The notes beneath the pieces were generated by a model. That model was not told the origin of the DNA, did no database searches, and was given only the letters and a program-made list of their open reading frames with translations. The position numbers were made by a program, and so were the translations under genes. From Akkermansia muciniphila (lineage in GTDB: Bacteria > Verrucomicrobiota > Verrucomicrobiia > Verrucomicrobiales > Akkermansiaceae), in NCBI GenBank assembly GCA_943324575.2, contig CALPMD020000003.1, positions 1-17,251 of the forward strand: a stretch of DNA of 17,251 nucleotides. The letters run 5' to 3'. Every line of letters starts with the position of its first letter. Position 1 is the stretch's first letter. Positions 8,082 through 15,682 of the stretch are shown here, piece after piece.

Positions 8082-9314
8082 TCATTGGGTGACAGAAGAA
8101 TAGTCAAGCTGGGTACTAGCACCGCCTGATGCCAATGTCGCCCGGTACACTTCGAAAAGCGTGATTCCTGCGGCCTGCCACGTAAGCATTTTCAAATCGA
8201 TCAGAGAGGTCTTCCGTAAGCTCGAGAGAACCCGACGGTCACGATGAACAAGGTTTAGATGCGAGGTAAGGCAATCCACGGATCGCATCGGATGAACCAA
8301 GGCATTGATTTCATGGGAGCAAGGAGCGCCACTGGCATCGGATACTAGTAAAACACATCCGCATCCTCGCGCTTCATAGGTGACCAAGGCGCTCCCTTCT
8401 TCTAGCGATGAGAGGATGAAAAGATCGGATTTACGCATAATCTCCGGGAGATCATTTCGGTGACCCAGAACCTCCACGCTGGGATGGGATAGCAAGGATC
8501 CCAATTTTTCCGCATAACCGGGCACAAAAGTCCCACAGATCAGGAAGCGCCCGCCCACATGTGCCTCTGAAGCAAGCCAGGCCTTCAGCGCATAGTGGAG
8601 TCCCTTTCGGGGCTCGCAAACTCCTGCATAAATGGCTGTTAGACCGGATGATTCTGGATTCTGGTCACCCGGGAAAAAGCGAATATCATCGAACCCATAA
8701 TGGTGACGCAGGATTTTCGAGGCAGGAGTGGAACGTTCCAGAAAAGTGCGCGCGACAAAGCTAGACGGACACAAAAGAAAATCACATTCGGCATACTCAC
8801 GCTCTTCGTGATCCAGAACCTGCCGGTCGAACGTGTGGTCATGCGCTGCAGGTGGAGACAGCCCCAACAGCTGACTCTCGTCGGCAGACGCCTGAAATGC
8901 GTATTCTGTGTGGGCATTGGGCCGTTCCAGCAGGCAGGGGATGCCATGCCGCCTAGCGACCCGCATCGTCCTGAGTGAAGCCAGCGGCCAACCATGGAAG
9001 AGATCAACAGAAGCATGATGATCGTCCAGCCAACGGGCAGTCAGCCAGTCGTGTAACTGTAGCGTGCGGTATCGACCGAGTACGCGGAAGGGCAATTTGA
9101 CAGGACCGCAGCTAAGAGTTGGATGCACACATAAATCAACGCCTAGCGATCTAGAAACCGATCCACACAGCACATTCACCTTTGCCCCTGCGCTCGCCAC
9201 CCAGACTGCCTGTTGCCACGCGGTGAGGCAAACGCGCTGAGCTCCAATCCGATAGGGAAAACTGTAAAGAACACGTGGACTTGACGCTGGAGAATCCTCT
9301 CTACTGGCTTTCAT
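8082..9314 (-). CDS. GT4 family glycosyltransferase
   Basis: A 410-residue GT-B enzyme. The first about 15 residues are polar and probably disordered, followed by R-V-L-Y-S-F-P-Y-R. The acceptor half has D-L-F-H-G-W-P (104-110) and L-L-E-R-P-N-A-H (128-135). The donor half has A-G-V-C-E-P-R-K-G-L (230-239), the E-x7-E motif E-G-S-A-L-V-T-Y-E (306-314), and a following D-A-S-G-A-P-C segment in place of the more usual Gly-Gly loop. The start ATG at 9314 lies 47 bases after the stop of the beta-helix gene and lacks a Shine-Dalgarno sequence. It is the first sugar-transfer gene after the secreted protein. The family call is firm; the donor is not predictable. Confidence 0.9.
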   Translation of the reverse strand: MKASREDSPASSPRVLYSFPYRIGAQRVCLTAWQQAVWVASAGAKVNVLCGSVSRSLGVDLCVHPTLSCGPVKLPFRVLGRYRTLQLHDWLTARWLDDHHASVDLFHGWPLASLRTMRVARRHGIPCLLERPNAHTEYAFQASADESQLLGLSPPAAHDHTFDRQVLDHEEREYAECDFLLCPSSFVARTFLERSTPASKILRHHYGFDDIRFFPGDQNPESSGLTAIYAGVCEPRKGLHYALKAWLASEAHVGGRFLICGTFVPGYAEKLGSLLSHPSVEVLGHRNDLPEIMRKSDLFILSSLEEGSALVTYEARGCGCVLLVSDASGAPCSHEINALVHPMRSVDCLTSHLNLVHRDRRVLSSLRKTSLIDLKMLTWQAAGITLFEVYRATLASGGASTQLDYSSVTQ

Positions 9315-9361
9315 GTCATTTCAGGCCATGGAGGGGGCTGCACAGGGAGTCCACACGGCTA

Positions 9362-11092
9362 TCAATTCGGAAGCACCTTCAATCCCGATGGCGGACTGGG
9401 CGCAGTAGTTGGCGCAGCAATTGCCGAAATACTAAGGGATCCGACCGCGGCCATTGCGCCAAGATTCGCAAGTGACGTTACCGCTGCCTGTTCAGTCCGG
9501 AAGGCATAGTTGGTAGCAATGACCACTGGCGATCCACCAGCCGGCGTGACAGTTGCCGAATAGGTATGGTTCGCCACATTCACCGTGAGCAGCACCCCAT
9601 AGGTGACTCCGGCTTGGTAGTTCAGCACGTTCGCCGCCATGTAGGAACCGCCGTTTCGGGCTTCCATCACGCCCGCAGGCGAGAATCGAACGGCGACAGC
9701 AAGATCTGTCCAGGAGGCCGCCGTGGAAGCAGACAACCCTGCCACCGCATCGATCCCGACGGATGCGGGCGTCATGTTAAAGGCAACACTAAACAAACTC
9801 GTTTGGGAAGATGTCGTAAGATTTTGCCATCCGCCACCCGCTGTAACCGTTAGAGTGCCTGGCACGGTGGGGGGCTGGGTCACGGTTGTCTTTTTCCAAA
9901 TGCCAGTCAGGTAGGCATCGGTCGGGTAAGGGGGCATCGCGGCGACGTAAAATGAACTGTTTGTATTCAGGGTCCATGACCCAGCCTGGGGAATGTTGTA
10001 ACTCGACGACGAGAAGGATACTGTGGAGTTTTTGACAGAAACCCATGGCTGGTTTGCACCTAGTCCGCCACCCGTACTCAACGAGGACGACCCAAAAAAA
10101 TAACAATCCGTGGCGGTCCAGTTTCTGCCGGCACCATTGATTGCCGAGAAAAGCTCCCCCTTTTCGCCGCCCGCGGGCACAGGGTAACGGCTTAAATTAA
10201 CTGCGCCCGCGACGATATAACAGCGTTCAAAATTAATCCCGTCCACGACTCCTGTCTGCAGACCGGCGTTATTGGAACCGAAGATCGCCGTATCGCGAAG
10301 GACGAAATTCCAACGATCCCATGTCGCCCCGTTCGTTGTGTAAAATTGGAGGCTATCCGTGTGGGGGCGCGGCAGAGTTCCCGCGATATAGTAACGCGGT
10401 GCCAAATAACACCCATCAAATCTAAAATTTGTTGCTGGATAAGTGTCAGGTCCGACTTGGGCGATGTCCACATTGTCAACACTTGAGTCTGGTACGACGA
10501 CTTCGCTAAACTCCATTTTGTCTACTGCCGCATATTGAGTGACGACCTTCAAATAGACCGTCTTAGTCCATGCCAGTGCGCTCCGATTACACGCCGCGAA
10601 GAAAAATCCGCCCGTGTTCTTAAATCCAGCAAAACAGATATTAAGGCATTTCACAAACCGCACGCCCCCCGAGAAGGTCACTGTGCCATAGCCATCACGC
10701 GGACAGATCGTGACCCGTTTTATCCAGGCGGAATTACCCATGGTATCAATGACCGCGGTCGAGCTGGAACCCGCCCCGTTACCGGCTAGTGTGCCGGGTT
10801 GCACGAGGATACGGACGCCCGCGTTAGCCTTCGCATCGCTGAGTCCTTGCACCGCTGCCTTGATGGCCGCCCAAGTGGGAGCGACCTCGATATCATTGGC
10901 AGATGGCTCATACATGTATGGCGTTGGAATGAGATCCGGCCAATGAGAGCCGTTGGGTCCGAATGCCGGCACCCGCGACGGTGGGGCACCCTGTGCCACA
11001 GGAAGGATGATCAAGAGTGAGACCATCCACCCAAAGACGGTTTTCACGATCTCGTCAGATGAAAATAACTTTGAAAGTTGGGGGGAGTTCAT
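9362..11092 (-). CDS. Secreted right-handed beta-helix protein with C-terminal jelly-roll-like module
   Basis: A 576-residue protein predicted to leave the cytoplasm. A hydrophobic segment at about 20-33 ends in V-A-Q-G-A-P (32-37), a plausible signal-peptidase I site, after an unusually long N-region. Residues about 70-360 show the irregular short-strand, Asn/Gly-rich pattern of parallel beta-helix proteins: an early W-A-A-I-K-A-A-V-Q-G-L (74-84), V-R-I-L-V-Q-P-G (93-100), and the H-T-D-S-L-Q-F (244-250) segment that recalls pectate-lyase-like and tailspike folds. After a Pro/Thr linker (403-410), residues about 412-558 form a beta-rich module with A-R-N-G-G-S-Y (478-484) and Y-A-F-R-T-E-Q (529-535), which looks like a concanavalin/LamG-type carbohydrate-binding jelly roll. 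The tail is Pro-rich and stops abruptly at the point where a fibronectin-type domain often starts. It may bind, cleave or epimerise the polymer; no catalytic residues can be assigned. No PEP-CTERM or LPxTG tail is present. Confidence 0.82.
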   Translation of the reverse strand: MNSPQLSKLFSSDEIVKTVFGWMVSLLIILPVAQGAPPSRVPAFGPNGSHWPDLIPTPYMYEPSANDIEVAPTWAAIKAAVQGLSDAKANAGVRILVQPGTLAGNGAGSSSTAVIDTMGNSAWIKRVTICPRDGYGTVTFSGGVRFVKCLNICFAGFKNTGGFFFAACNRSALAWTKTVYLKVVTQYAAVDKMEFSEVVVPDSSVDNVDIAQVGPDTYPATNFRFDGCYLAPRYYIAGTLPRPHTDSLQFYTTNGATWDRWNFVLRDTAIFGSNNAGLQTGVVDGINFERCYIVAGAVNLSRYPVPAGGEKGELFSAINGAGRNWTATDCYFFGSSSLSTGGGLGANQPWVSVKNSTVSFSSSSYNIPQAGSWTLNTNSSFYVAAMPPYPTDAYLTGIWKKTTVTQPPTVPGTLTVTAGGGWQNLTTSSQTSLFSVAFNMTPASVGIDAVAGLSASTAASWTDLAVAVRFSPAGVMEARNGGSYMAANVLNYQAGVTYGVLLTVNVANHTYSATVTPAGGSPVVIATNYAFRTEQAAVTSLANLGAMAAVGSLSISAIAAPTTAPSPPSGLKVLPN

Positions 11093-11115
11093 GACTTTTT
11101 GAATTAAGACTATGC

Positions 11116-11144
11116 AAAATAATTCAACCGAATCGTTTGGTCAA
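11116..11144 (-). promoter_or_regulatory. Candidate sigma70-type promoter for the beta-helix gene
   Basis: On the minus strand a TTGACC box (11144-11139, five of six to consensus) and a TATTTT box (11121-11116, four of six) are separated by exactly 17 bases. They sit in an AT-rich 86-base gap between the GT2 gene and the beta-helix gene. A start about seven bases after the -10 box would leave a short leader of roughly 15-20 bases before the ATG at 11092. This is the best promoter-like pair I found in any gap of the window. It suggests the secreted protein and the genes after it can be expressed separately from the genes before it. This rests on sequence match only. Confidence 0.45.
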
Positions 11145-11178
11145 ATTGTTTTTTGATAGCCCATGGATTTTGACATAT

Positions 11179-12075
11179 TCACGACTCGCACTTAATATCA
11201 CAACCCTCCATTTTGAGCTTTTGGATGATGGTAAAGGTGTCGGATTTAAGCGGACAGCGGGAAACCGCGCGACTTTTCACCAATGCATCACCCATTGCCC
11301 GTGCAAAGTGGTTGAGATGGCCACCCTTGGCCGCGAGGAAAAATTGGTAAAATATCCTCGGAAGCACGAAGGCCAGGCCCTTCCACAGCGGGTAGCAAGA
11401 CATTGCGAGCAAGATCTGGTTTCTTGGCTTATAGTATAAATTTACCTCGCTTCGCCTAGACACTTCATTGGCGTGATGAAGGACGACCAGATCCGGGCAG
11501 TGGAGAATCTTTCCTCCCTGATCAATGATTCGTAAGGCAAGCTCGATCTCCTCATAATGCATATAAAAGATTTCGGGATACATGCCTGCCGCGACTAAAG
11601 CCTCTTTACGGAACGCATAAGCTGTGCCGCTGAAATAGGAGGTTAGAAACTGTTGATTGGCAAATCTTTCGATGGGTAGAGGGTGCCACCAGCGTTCCAA
11701 ATCCTCAGATTTTCCGTCCTTCTTCAAGAGTCGGAAGGCAAGGCCCGTGATGTCAGGTGATTCGCTGAAGGCTTTAACCGCCTTTGCCAAAAGGCGTCGG
11801 TCAGGGAGGGTGACATCGCTGTCGAAGCCTACAACCCACTCGCCCTTGGCCGTGCGGATGCCACGGTTTCGAGTGACACAGGGGCCAAGGTTTCGCTCGT
11901 TTATGAGCAGGGTGGCTTGGGGGAATTGCTGGCTAACCGCATCAGCGGTATTGTCGTCCGAACAGTCGTCAACTACAATGACCTCAAACACCGCACCCTC
12001 TTGGGAATAAATATCGCTCAGGAGTGTAAGGATACATTCCCGCCGATTGTACGAAGGAATCACGACGCTGATCAT
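11179..12075 (-). CDS. GT2 family glycosyltransferase
   Basis: A 298-residue GT-A enzyme. I chose the ATG at 12075, which gives the family start M-I-S-V-V-I-P-S-Y-N. An in-frame TTG at 12084 would add only three residues. Motifs are V-V-D-D-C-S-D-D-N-T (34-43), N-L-G-P-C-V-T-R-N-R-G (62-72), the metal-binding D-S-D (85-87), and Y-E-E-I-E-L-A-L-R (174-182), which stands where many GT2 enzymes have an E-D-x-D-x-x-x-R signature. A hydrophobic stretch near 228-248 may contact the membrane. It lies 48 bases after the stop of the preceding GT2 and is followed by the 86-base AT-rich gap before the beta-helix gene. It resembles rhamnosyltransferase-type enzymes in layout, but donor identity is not established. 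Confidence 0.9.
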   Translation of the reverse strand: MISVVIPSYNRRECILTLLSDIYSQEGAVFEVIVVDDCSDDNTADAVSQQFPQATLLINERNLGPCVTRNRGIRTAKGEWVVGFDSDVTLPDRRLLAKAVKAFSESPDITGLAFRLLKKDGKSEDLERWWHPLPIERFANQQFLTSYFSGTAYAFRKEALVAAGMYPEIFYMHYEEIELALRIIDQGGKILHCPDLVVLHHANEVSRRSEVNLYYKPRNQILLAMSCYPLWKGLAFVLPRIFYQFFLAAKGGHLNHFARAMGDALVKSRAVSRCPLKSDTFTIIQKLKMEGCDIKCES

Positions 12076-12123
12076 GAGTAGCAAGGCGGGATATGCAAAG
12101 GCCGAGCCTATGGCTGATACACG

Positions 12124-13059
12124 CTAGGGACTTGCGTAGCCCTGGAGCCACTCGTCGCGCTTTTTCCAAAGTAATTGCCAGCGGCAGGCTGCCTCAGAAC
12201 CGCGCGCCTTAGGCAAAACCGAACTCACCGCGGCCCGCAGGCCTGTTCCCGCGGCAAGCAAAAATAGCCCGAGCATACGACGAGGCCCCTTCCAATGGAT
12301 TCTCACCAATGATGCCTTGCCTCGATACAGCAAGAGAGCCTTGTGAACGGGAGTTTCTGAACTTTGCCCTGCTTCGTGTATCAATTTTGCGTCCGGACAA
12401 ATCACCGGCCGATAACCCGCCACACGGGAGCGCAGACTCAAATCCACATCCTCACCATACATGAAGTAGCGTTCGTCGAGTCCTCCGAGTTTTCTCCATG
12501 CCTCCGTCGAAGCCAATAAAAAACAGCCGGTGATGACGCCGACCTCTCTCACGCTGTCACGCGACCAATTGCCGAGTGACTCCGGATCGAGCCAACGGTT
12601 TCTAGGTACGAGGGTCGTGACGCCGCACGCAAATAGCGCCATACTCCATAACGTGGGAACTCCCAAGCATGAGCATGGCTCCAAGCTCCCGTCAGGCCTA
12701 AGTGCCCTGCCTCCATATAGTCCATGGCTAGGTTGTTTCCTGGCAAAACCAACGATCACATCCACCGCATTATCCAGAATCACCGTATCGGGATTAAGCA
12801 AGAGCACGTAGTCCGCATTTGTGCGATTCACGCCGAGGTTCACCCCTTTGGCAAAGCCAAGGTTTTCTCCAGGCAAGACAAGCTCCACATTTGGAAAGTC
12901 CCGGCATATTCGCTCTACCGTACCGTCTTGCGAGTTATTGTCGACTACCACAACTTGCTGCCTCACCCCCTTATTTTGTGCAAACACACTGGTAAGACAG
13001 TTCCCAATTTGATTTTCGGAGTTATATGTCACAATGACGATTGCCACGTCGTTTTTCAT
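12124..13059 (-). CDS. GT2 family glycosyltransferase (rhamnosyltransferase/WbbL-like layout)
   Basis: A 311-residue GT-A enzyme starting at the ATG at 13059, which yields M-K-N-D-V-A-I-V-I-V-T-Y-N. A TTG at 13092 would add 11 polar residues and is less likely. Motifs are V-V-V-D-N-N-S-Q-D-G-T (37-47), G-E-N-L-G-F-A-K-G-V-N (64-74), L-L-N-P-D-T (87-92), and G-L-D-E-R-Y-F-M-Y-G-E-D-V-D-L-S-L-R (193-210) with the likely catalytic Glu-Asp pair. This order is typical of WbbL/dTDP-rhamnosyltransferase-like enzymes, a family that also contains other specificities, so rhamnose is only a suggestion. A C-terminal hydrophobic segment (261-282) may dock it to the membrane. Behind it is a 177-base gene-free stretch in which I see no convincing promoter or terminator. 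Confidence 0.91.
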   Translation of the reverse strand: MKNDVAIVIVTYNSENQIGNCLTSVFAQNKGVRQQVVVVDNNSQDGTVERICRDFPNVELVLPGENLGFAKGVNLGVNRTNADYVLLLNPDTVILDNAVDVIVGFARKQPSHGLYGGRALRPDGSLEPCSCLGVPTLWSMALFACGVTTLVPRNRWLDPESLGNWSRDSVREVGVITGCFLLASTEAWRKLGGLDERYFMYGEDVDLSLRSRVAGYRPVICPDAKLIHEAGQSSETPVHKALLLYRGKASLVRIHWKGPRRMLGLFLLAAGTGLRAAVSSVLPKARGSEAACRWQLLWKKRDEWLQGYASP

Positions 13060-13236
13060 AATGATTTCATCGTCGCTGATCGTTGGGTTCAAGCAATGGC
13101 GAGGAGTGTCATCCCATTGCTGACAGGATTAGCAGGCGCTCCGAGCAGGCTGCTGTAGTAGCGCTGGGTTTGATGGCCATGCGGCTACAAGCTGTTAGCC
13201 AGTACTAGCGAGACAGCTCTCCACTCATCCCGCGGC

Positions 13237-13722
13237 TCAGACTGGATGGTCGAAGATGAAATCCCGCAACTTTTGCACCAAACTCTCACTGGCAGACACG
13301 CCGATCGGCCTCGGCCGTTTCAAATTATCCAATCGATCCAACCATTCGCGGAGTTCCGTGGCATCGAATGCCACGTTGACGCAGCCCATATCCAGCATGT
13401 GCCTTGCAGTTGCAAGCTGATGTTCGTTGCGTTGTTCTCCGAGGCTGGCACGCTTGGGCATCACCAGAATAGGCTTCCGGTGGTGTAGCGCCGAGAGGAT
13501 CGTTCCCATGCCCGCATGAGAGATAATCACACTGGCTGCTTTGAAGTACTCCACAAACTCAAGAGGCTGAAGAAAATTGGCGAAGCGGATGTTTTGCGGC
13601 TGCCAGCCGCCCTCGCCAATCTGGGCAAAGACCTCGCGCTGTGGATTCTGCCCAGCCCACTCGTCCATGACTCGCACCATGCGGTCGAAGGGCAAATCCG
13701 TACCTACTGTCACGAAAATCAT
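13237..13722 (-). CDS. Alg13/PssE-like glycosyltransferase subunit (GT28 C-terminal domain)
   Basis: A 161-residue protein corresponding to the C-terminal, nucleotide-sugar-binding half of a GT-B enzyme. It starts M-I-F-V-T-V-G-T-D-L-P-F-D-R (1-14), carries A-S-V-I-I-S-H-A-G-M-G-T (63-74) and has a donor-loop segment P-I-L-V-M-P-K-R (84-91) followed by E-Q-R-N-E-H-Q (97-103). This is the pattern of Alg13, PssE and EpsF-type proteins. I chose the ATG at 13722; an upstream in-frame extension to 13878 only reads through the partner gene in another frame. The ATG overlaps the stop of the Alg14-like gene by four bases (ATGA). By analogy with Alg13/Alg14 and PssD/PssE the two should act as one heterodimer, probably adding the second sugar to the lipid-linked intermediate. 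Confidence 0.93.
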   Translation of the reverse strand: MIFVTVGTDLPFDRMVRVMDEWAGQNPQREVFAQIGEGGWQPQNIRFANFLQPLEFVEYFKAASVIISHAGMGTILSALHHRKPILVMPKRASLGEQRNEHQLATARHMLDMGCVNVAFDATELREWLDRLDNLKRPRPIGVSASESLVQKLRDFIFDHPV

Positions 13723-14180
13723 AACACGTTGCCAAAAAACTGCGGTCCGCCGTAGCGAGAGAGATGCGGCCACTGGGTGAGCCACAAATCCACGAACGAC
13801 CCAGCTTGCTTGCCCGACAGAGAAAGCTCTCCGGCATTCGCAACGCTGTCCAACCAGACCACGCGAGCTCCGAACCATTTGCCGATACGGACGGCAAAAT
13901 AGCCAGGTGCGGCACCCGTGGTCACGACGACATCAGGTTTGACCGACAGCATGAGGCGCATGACCCCTAAAGCGGAACGAATCAGGTTAATCTTATTCCA
14001 GCGATTGCCATCTGTAATCAGCCGAAAGCTAGCATTTTCACTAACATCCGTGCGATAGCCATCGCGAACGGTGGCGTAGGTCACATCGCATCCAGCGAAG
14101 GCCGGGCGCAAACGGAGCAACTGCACCCAGTGGCCTCCCCCAGACGAGATTGCCAGCACTTTAGGGGTTTTATTCGGCAT
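13719..14180 (-). CDS. Alg14/PssD-like glycosyltransferase subunit
   Basis: A 153-residue protein matching the N-terminal, acceptor-binding half of a split GT-B enzyme. Motifs are V-L-A-I-S-S-G-G-G-H-W-V-Q-L-L-R-L (8-24), the Y-A-T-V-R-D segment (35-40), K-P-D-V-V-V-T-T-G-A-A-P-G (81-93), and W-L-D-S-V-A-N (109-115), where relatives usually have an E-S-x-A-R sequence. It lacks the N-terminal membrane anchor of eukaryotic Alg14 and is about the usual length for bacterial PssD. In Alg14 the role of this subunit is to recruit the Alg13-like partner to the membrane and bind the lipid acceptor. The ATG at 14180 is 12 bases from the stop of the initiating transferase, which fits the pair acting immediately after initiation. 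No Shine-Dalgarno sequence is evident. Confidence 0.93.
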   Translation of the reverse strand: MPNKTPKVLAISSGGGHWVQLLRLRPAFAGCDVTYATVRDGYRTDVSENASFRLITDGNRWNKINLIRSALGVMRLMLSVKPDVVVTTGAAPGYFAVRIGKWFGARVVWLDSVANAGELSLSGKQAGSFVDLWLTQWPHLSRYGGPQFFGNVL

Positions 14181-14192
14181 CGCTCATTCAAT

Positions 14193-15635
14193 TCAAGATG
14201 CGCCGCGGCTGAAAAGCACAGCGGGAATTGTAAATAAAAGTATTTTGATGTCTAACCAGACCGACCAGTTCTCAATATATTCGTGATCCATTTGCATCCA
14301 GTGGTCAAAGCTTACGTGGTTACGGCCACTGATCTGCCAAATACAGGTGACCCCAGGCTTCACGGACAAGCGCTTTCGAAAAAACCATTCGTAACGTTTC
14401 ACCTCTTCGGGAAGAGGCGGACGTGGGCCAACAAGACTCATTTCCCCGCGCAGGACATTCAGGAGTTGCGGGAGCTCATCAATACTGGTTTTTCGAAGAA
14501 ATCGACCGATACAGGTTGTGCGAGGATCATTCTTAATTTTGAAGGCAGGGCCATCCTGTTCGTTGAGGTGCTGAATCTCGGCGAGGCACTCCTCAGCATT
14601 CGCTACCATCGAGCGAAACTTCAGGAGCTTGAACTGGCGCTGGTTCATGCCGACGCGGTTCTGCCGGAATAGCACCGGCCCTGGGCTGGTTAACTTCACT
14701 AGAACTGCCACCACCATAATTAGCGGCGAAAACAAAATTAATGCGGCGAGTGAAAGTGATGCATCCATGAGTCGCTTCACGAACAAATGGATCAACATCT
14801 TTTCTCTGAACAAGGTCACTACGCATTCACCATCGAAATCCTCTACATGGATATTTTTGAGAAGCAATCCGTCATCAGGTTCAGGCAGGAGTCGGACAAC
14901 GATTCCCAGATCGCTCGCATGCTTCACAATGGTCTTAATATCCATGAATCGAGCATCTGCAGGAAGGCAGACAATCACTTCATCCACTTTTCCTGCAATC
15001 AAGACATCGCGGAGAGAATCCAGTAGCCCGAGGACCATCCACTTTGCAGGTTTTTGTCGTCCCCATTCCTCCAAAGCCGCTGGCGATTCTGCGACAAAGC
15101 CGGTGATCTTGTAGCCGAGCTCCGGTTTTTCATCGATCCTTGTGGCGGCCCGTAGAGCACGGTCGTTAGCCCCAACCACTAGTAAATAGCGATAATTTAA
15201 CCCCGATTTCCTAGCTTGCAATAGAAGATGGTGGACTGAAATGCGACTTGCTGCCCCAAGCAGGCCAACCGTCGTAAAGAAGACGAAGACTTGTACGGTA
15301 TGGAGCGCTCTTTCCGAAAAAGTAGCAGTTACAATGATCAGCCATAAGGAACTGATGCACGCTGCGTGGAGCAACTTTTTGAGCTGGGTATCGAGAGCAA
15401 CTAACCGATCTGACTGATAGCGGATGAAATAATTAAAAATTGCAACCCATCCCACGATTAAAAGTACTGCATAAAAGGCATCCTCTAGACGATGGGGTAA
15501 TTCTTTGTTTCGAATTTCGTTCCTTGCTAAAACTTCCTGCCAAAAAAAAATAACCACCAAACCTGTGGCAACGAGAACAAATTGATCAATAATTCGGAAT
15601 GATTGGATCAAGAACTTGTGGCGCAACCGAATCAT
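14193..15635 (-). CDS. Initiating polyprenyl-phosphate hexose-1-phosphate transferase (WbaP/WcaJ-type)
   Basis: A 480-residue integral membrane enzyme that starts the pathway by moving a sugar-1-phosphate from a nucleotide sugar to undecaprenyl phosphate. Four N-terminal membrane segments (about 16-34, 53-73, 87-105, 113-131) are followed by a soluble nucleotide-binding-like domain (about 148-275) and a re-entrant hydrophobic helix (290-314). The catalytic bacterial-sugar-transferase domain has L-L-K-F-R-S-M (337-343), S-I-D-E-L-P-Q (384-390), M-S-L-V-G-P-R-P (399-406) and [13 protein letters not shown] (426-438). D-x-x-Y-x-x-x-W-S-x-x-L-D-I lies at 450-463. Length and order match the full-length five-helix class. 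Residue 431 is Cys where many relatives have Gly. The ATG at 15635 follows the preceding stop by 47 bases. Whether the first sugar is glucose, galactose or another cannot be read from the sequence. Confidence 0.95.
   Translation of the reverse strand: MIRLRHKFLIQSFRIIDQFVLVATGLVVIFFWQEVLARNEIRNKELPHRLEDAFYAVLLIVGWVAIFNYFIRYQSDRLVALDTQLKKLLHAACISSLWLIIVTATFSERALHTVQVFVFFTTVGLLGAASRISVHHLLLQARKSGLNYRYLLVVGANDRALRAATRIDEKPELGYKITGFVAESPAALEEWGRQKPAKWMVLGLLDSLRDVLIAGKVDEVIVCLPADARFMDIKTIVKHASDLGIVVRLLPEPDDGLLLKNIHVEDFDGECVVTLFREKMLIHLFVKRLMDASLSLAALILFSPLIMVVAVLVKLTSPGPVLFRQNRVGMNQRQFKLLKFRSMVANAEECLAEIQHLNEQDGPAFKIKNDPRTTCIGRFLRKTSIDELPQLLNVLRGEMSLVGPRPPLPEEVKRYEWFFRKRLSVKPGVTCIWQISGRNHVSFDHWMQMDHEYIENWSVWLDIKILLFTIPAVLFSRGAS
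15542..15550 (-). repeat. Homopolymer T9 tract in the initiating transferase
   Basis: Nine consecutive T on the coding strand encode the Ile-Phe-Phe-Trp junction (about residues 29-32) at the end of the first membrane helix of the initiating transferase. Loss or gain of one base here would shift the frame and truncate the protein near its N-terminus. A nine-base run is at the low end for slippage-driven phase variation, and membrane-helix codons are naturally T-rich, so this may be incidental. Confidence 0.6.
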
Positions 15636-15637
15636 AG

Positions 15638-15651
15638 CGATTTAGAAATCG
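15638..15651. repeat. Short inverted repeat just before the initiating transferase start
   Basis: CGATTTAGAAATCG has two 6-base arms around a 2-base centre and ends two bases before the ATG of the initiating transferase. In RNA it could fold as a 5-bp stem with a 4-base loop where a ribosome would bind; in DNA it could be a small operator. It may also be chance. It lies in the 47-base gap after the chain-length/ATPase gene. Confidence 0.4.
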
Positions 15652-15682
15652 AAAAGACCCAAACGTACTCAACCCAACCCGT

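Noticed and set aside
9362..9420. PEP-CTERM or other sorting signal at the end of the beta-helix protein
   Set aside because: No PEP motif, hydrophobic segment and basic tail are present; the protein ends in a Pro-rich stretch.
13060..13236. Terminator or promoter in the longest gene-free stretch
   Set aside because: An AGCAG...CTGCT inverted match near 13131-13154 has only a 5-bp stem and no T-run on the minus strand, and no good -35/-10 pair is visible.
13723..13878. Upstream extension of the Alg13-like gene to 13878 (52 extra residues)
   Set aside because: The extension reads through the Alg14-like gene in a different frame and has no family similarity. The ATG at 13722 gives the exact family N-terminus and an ATGA overlap.
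14629..15114. A 161-codon plus-strand open frame
   Set aside because: It is antisense to the initiating transferase, whose motifs are intact across the region, and it has no family signature.
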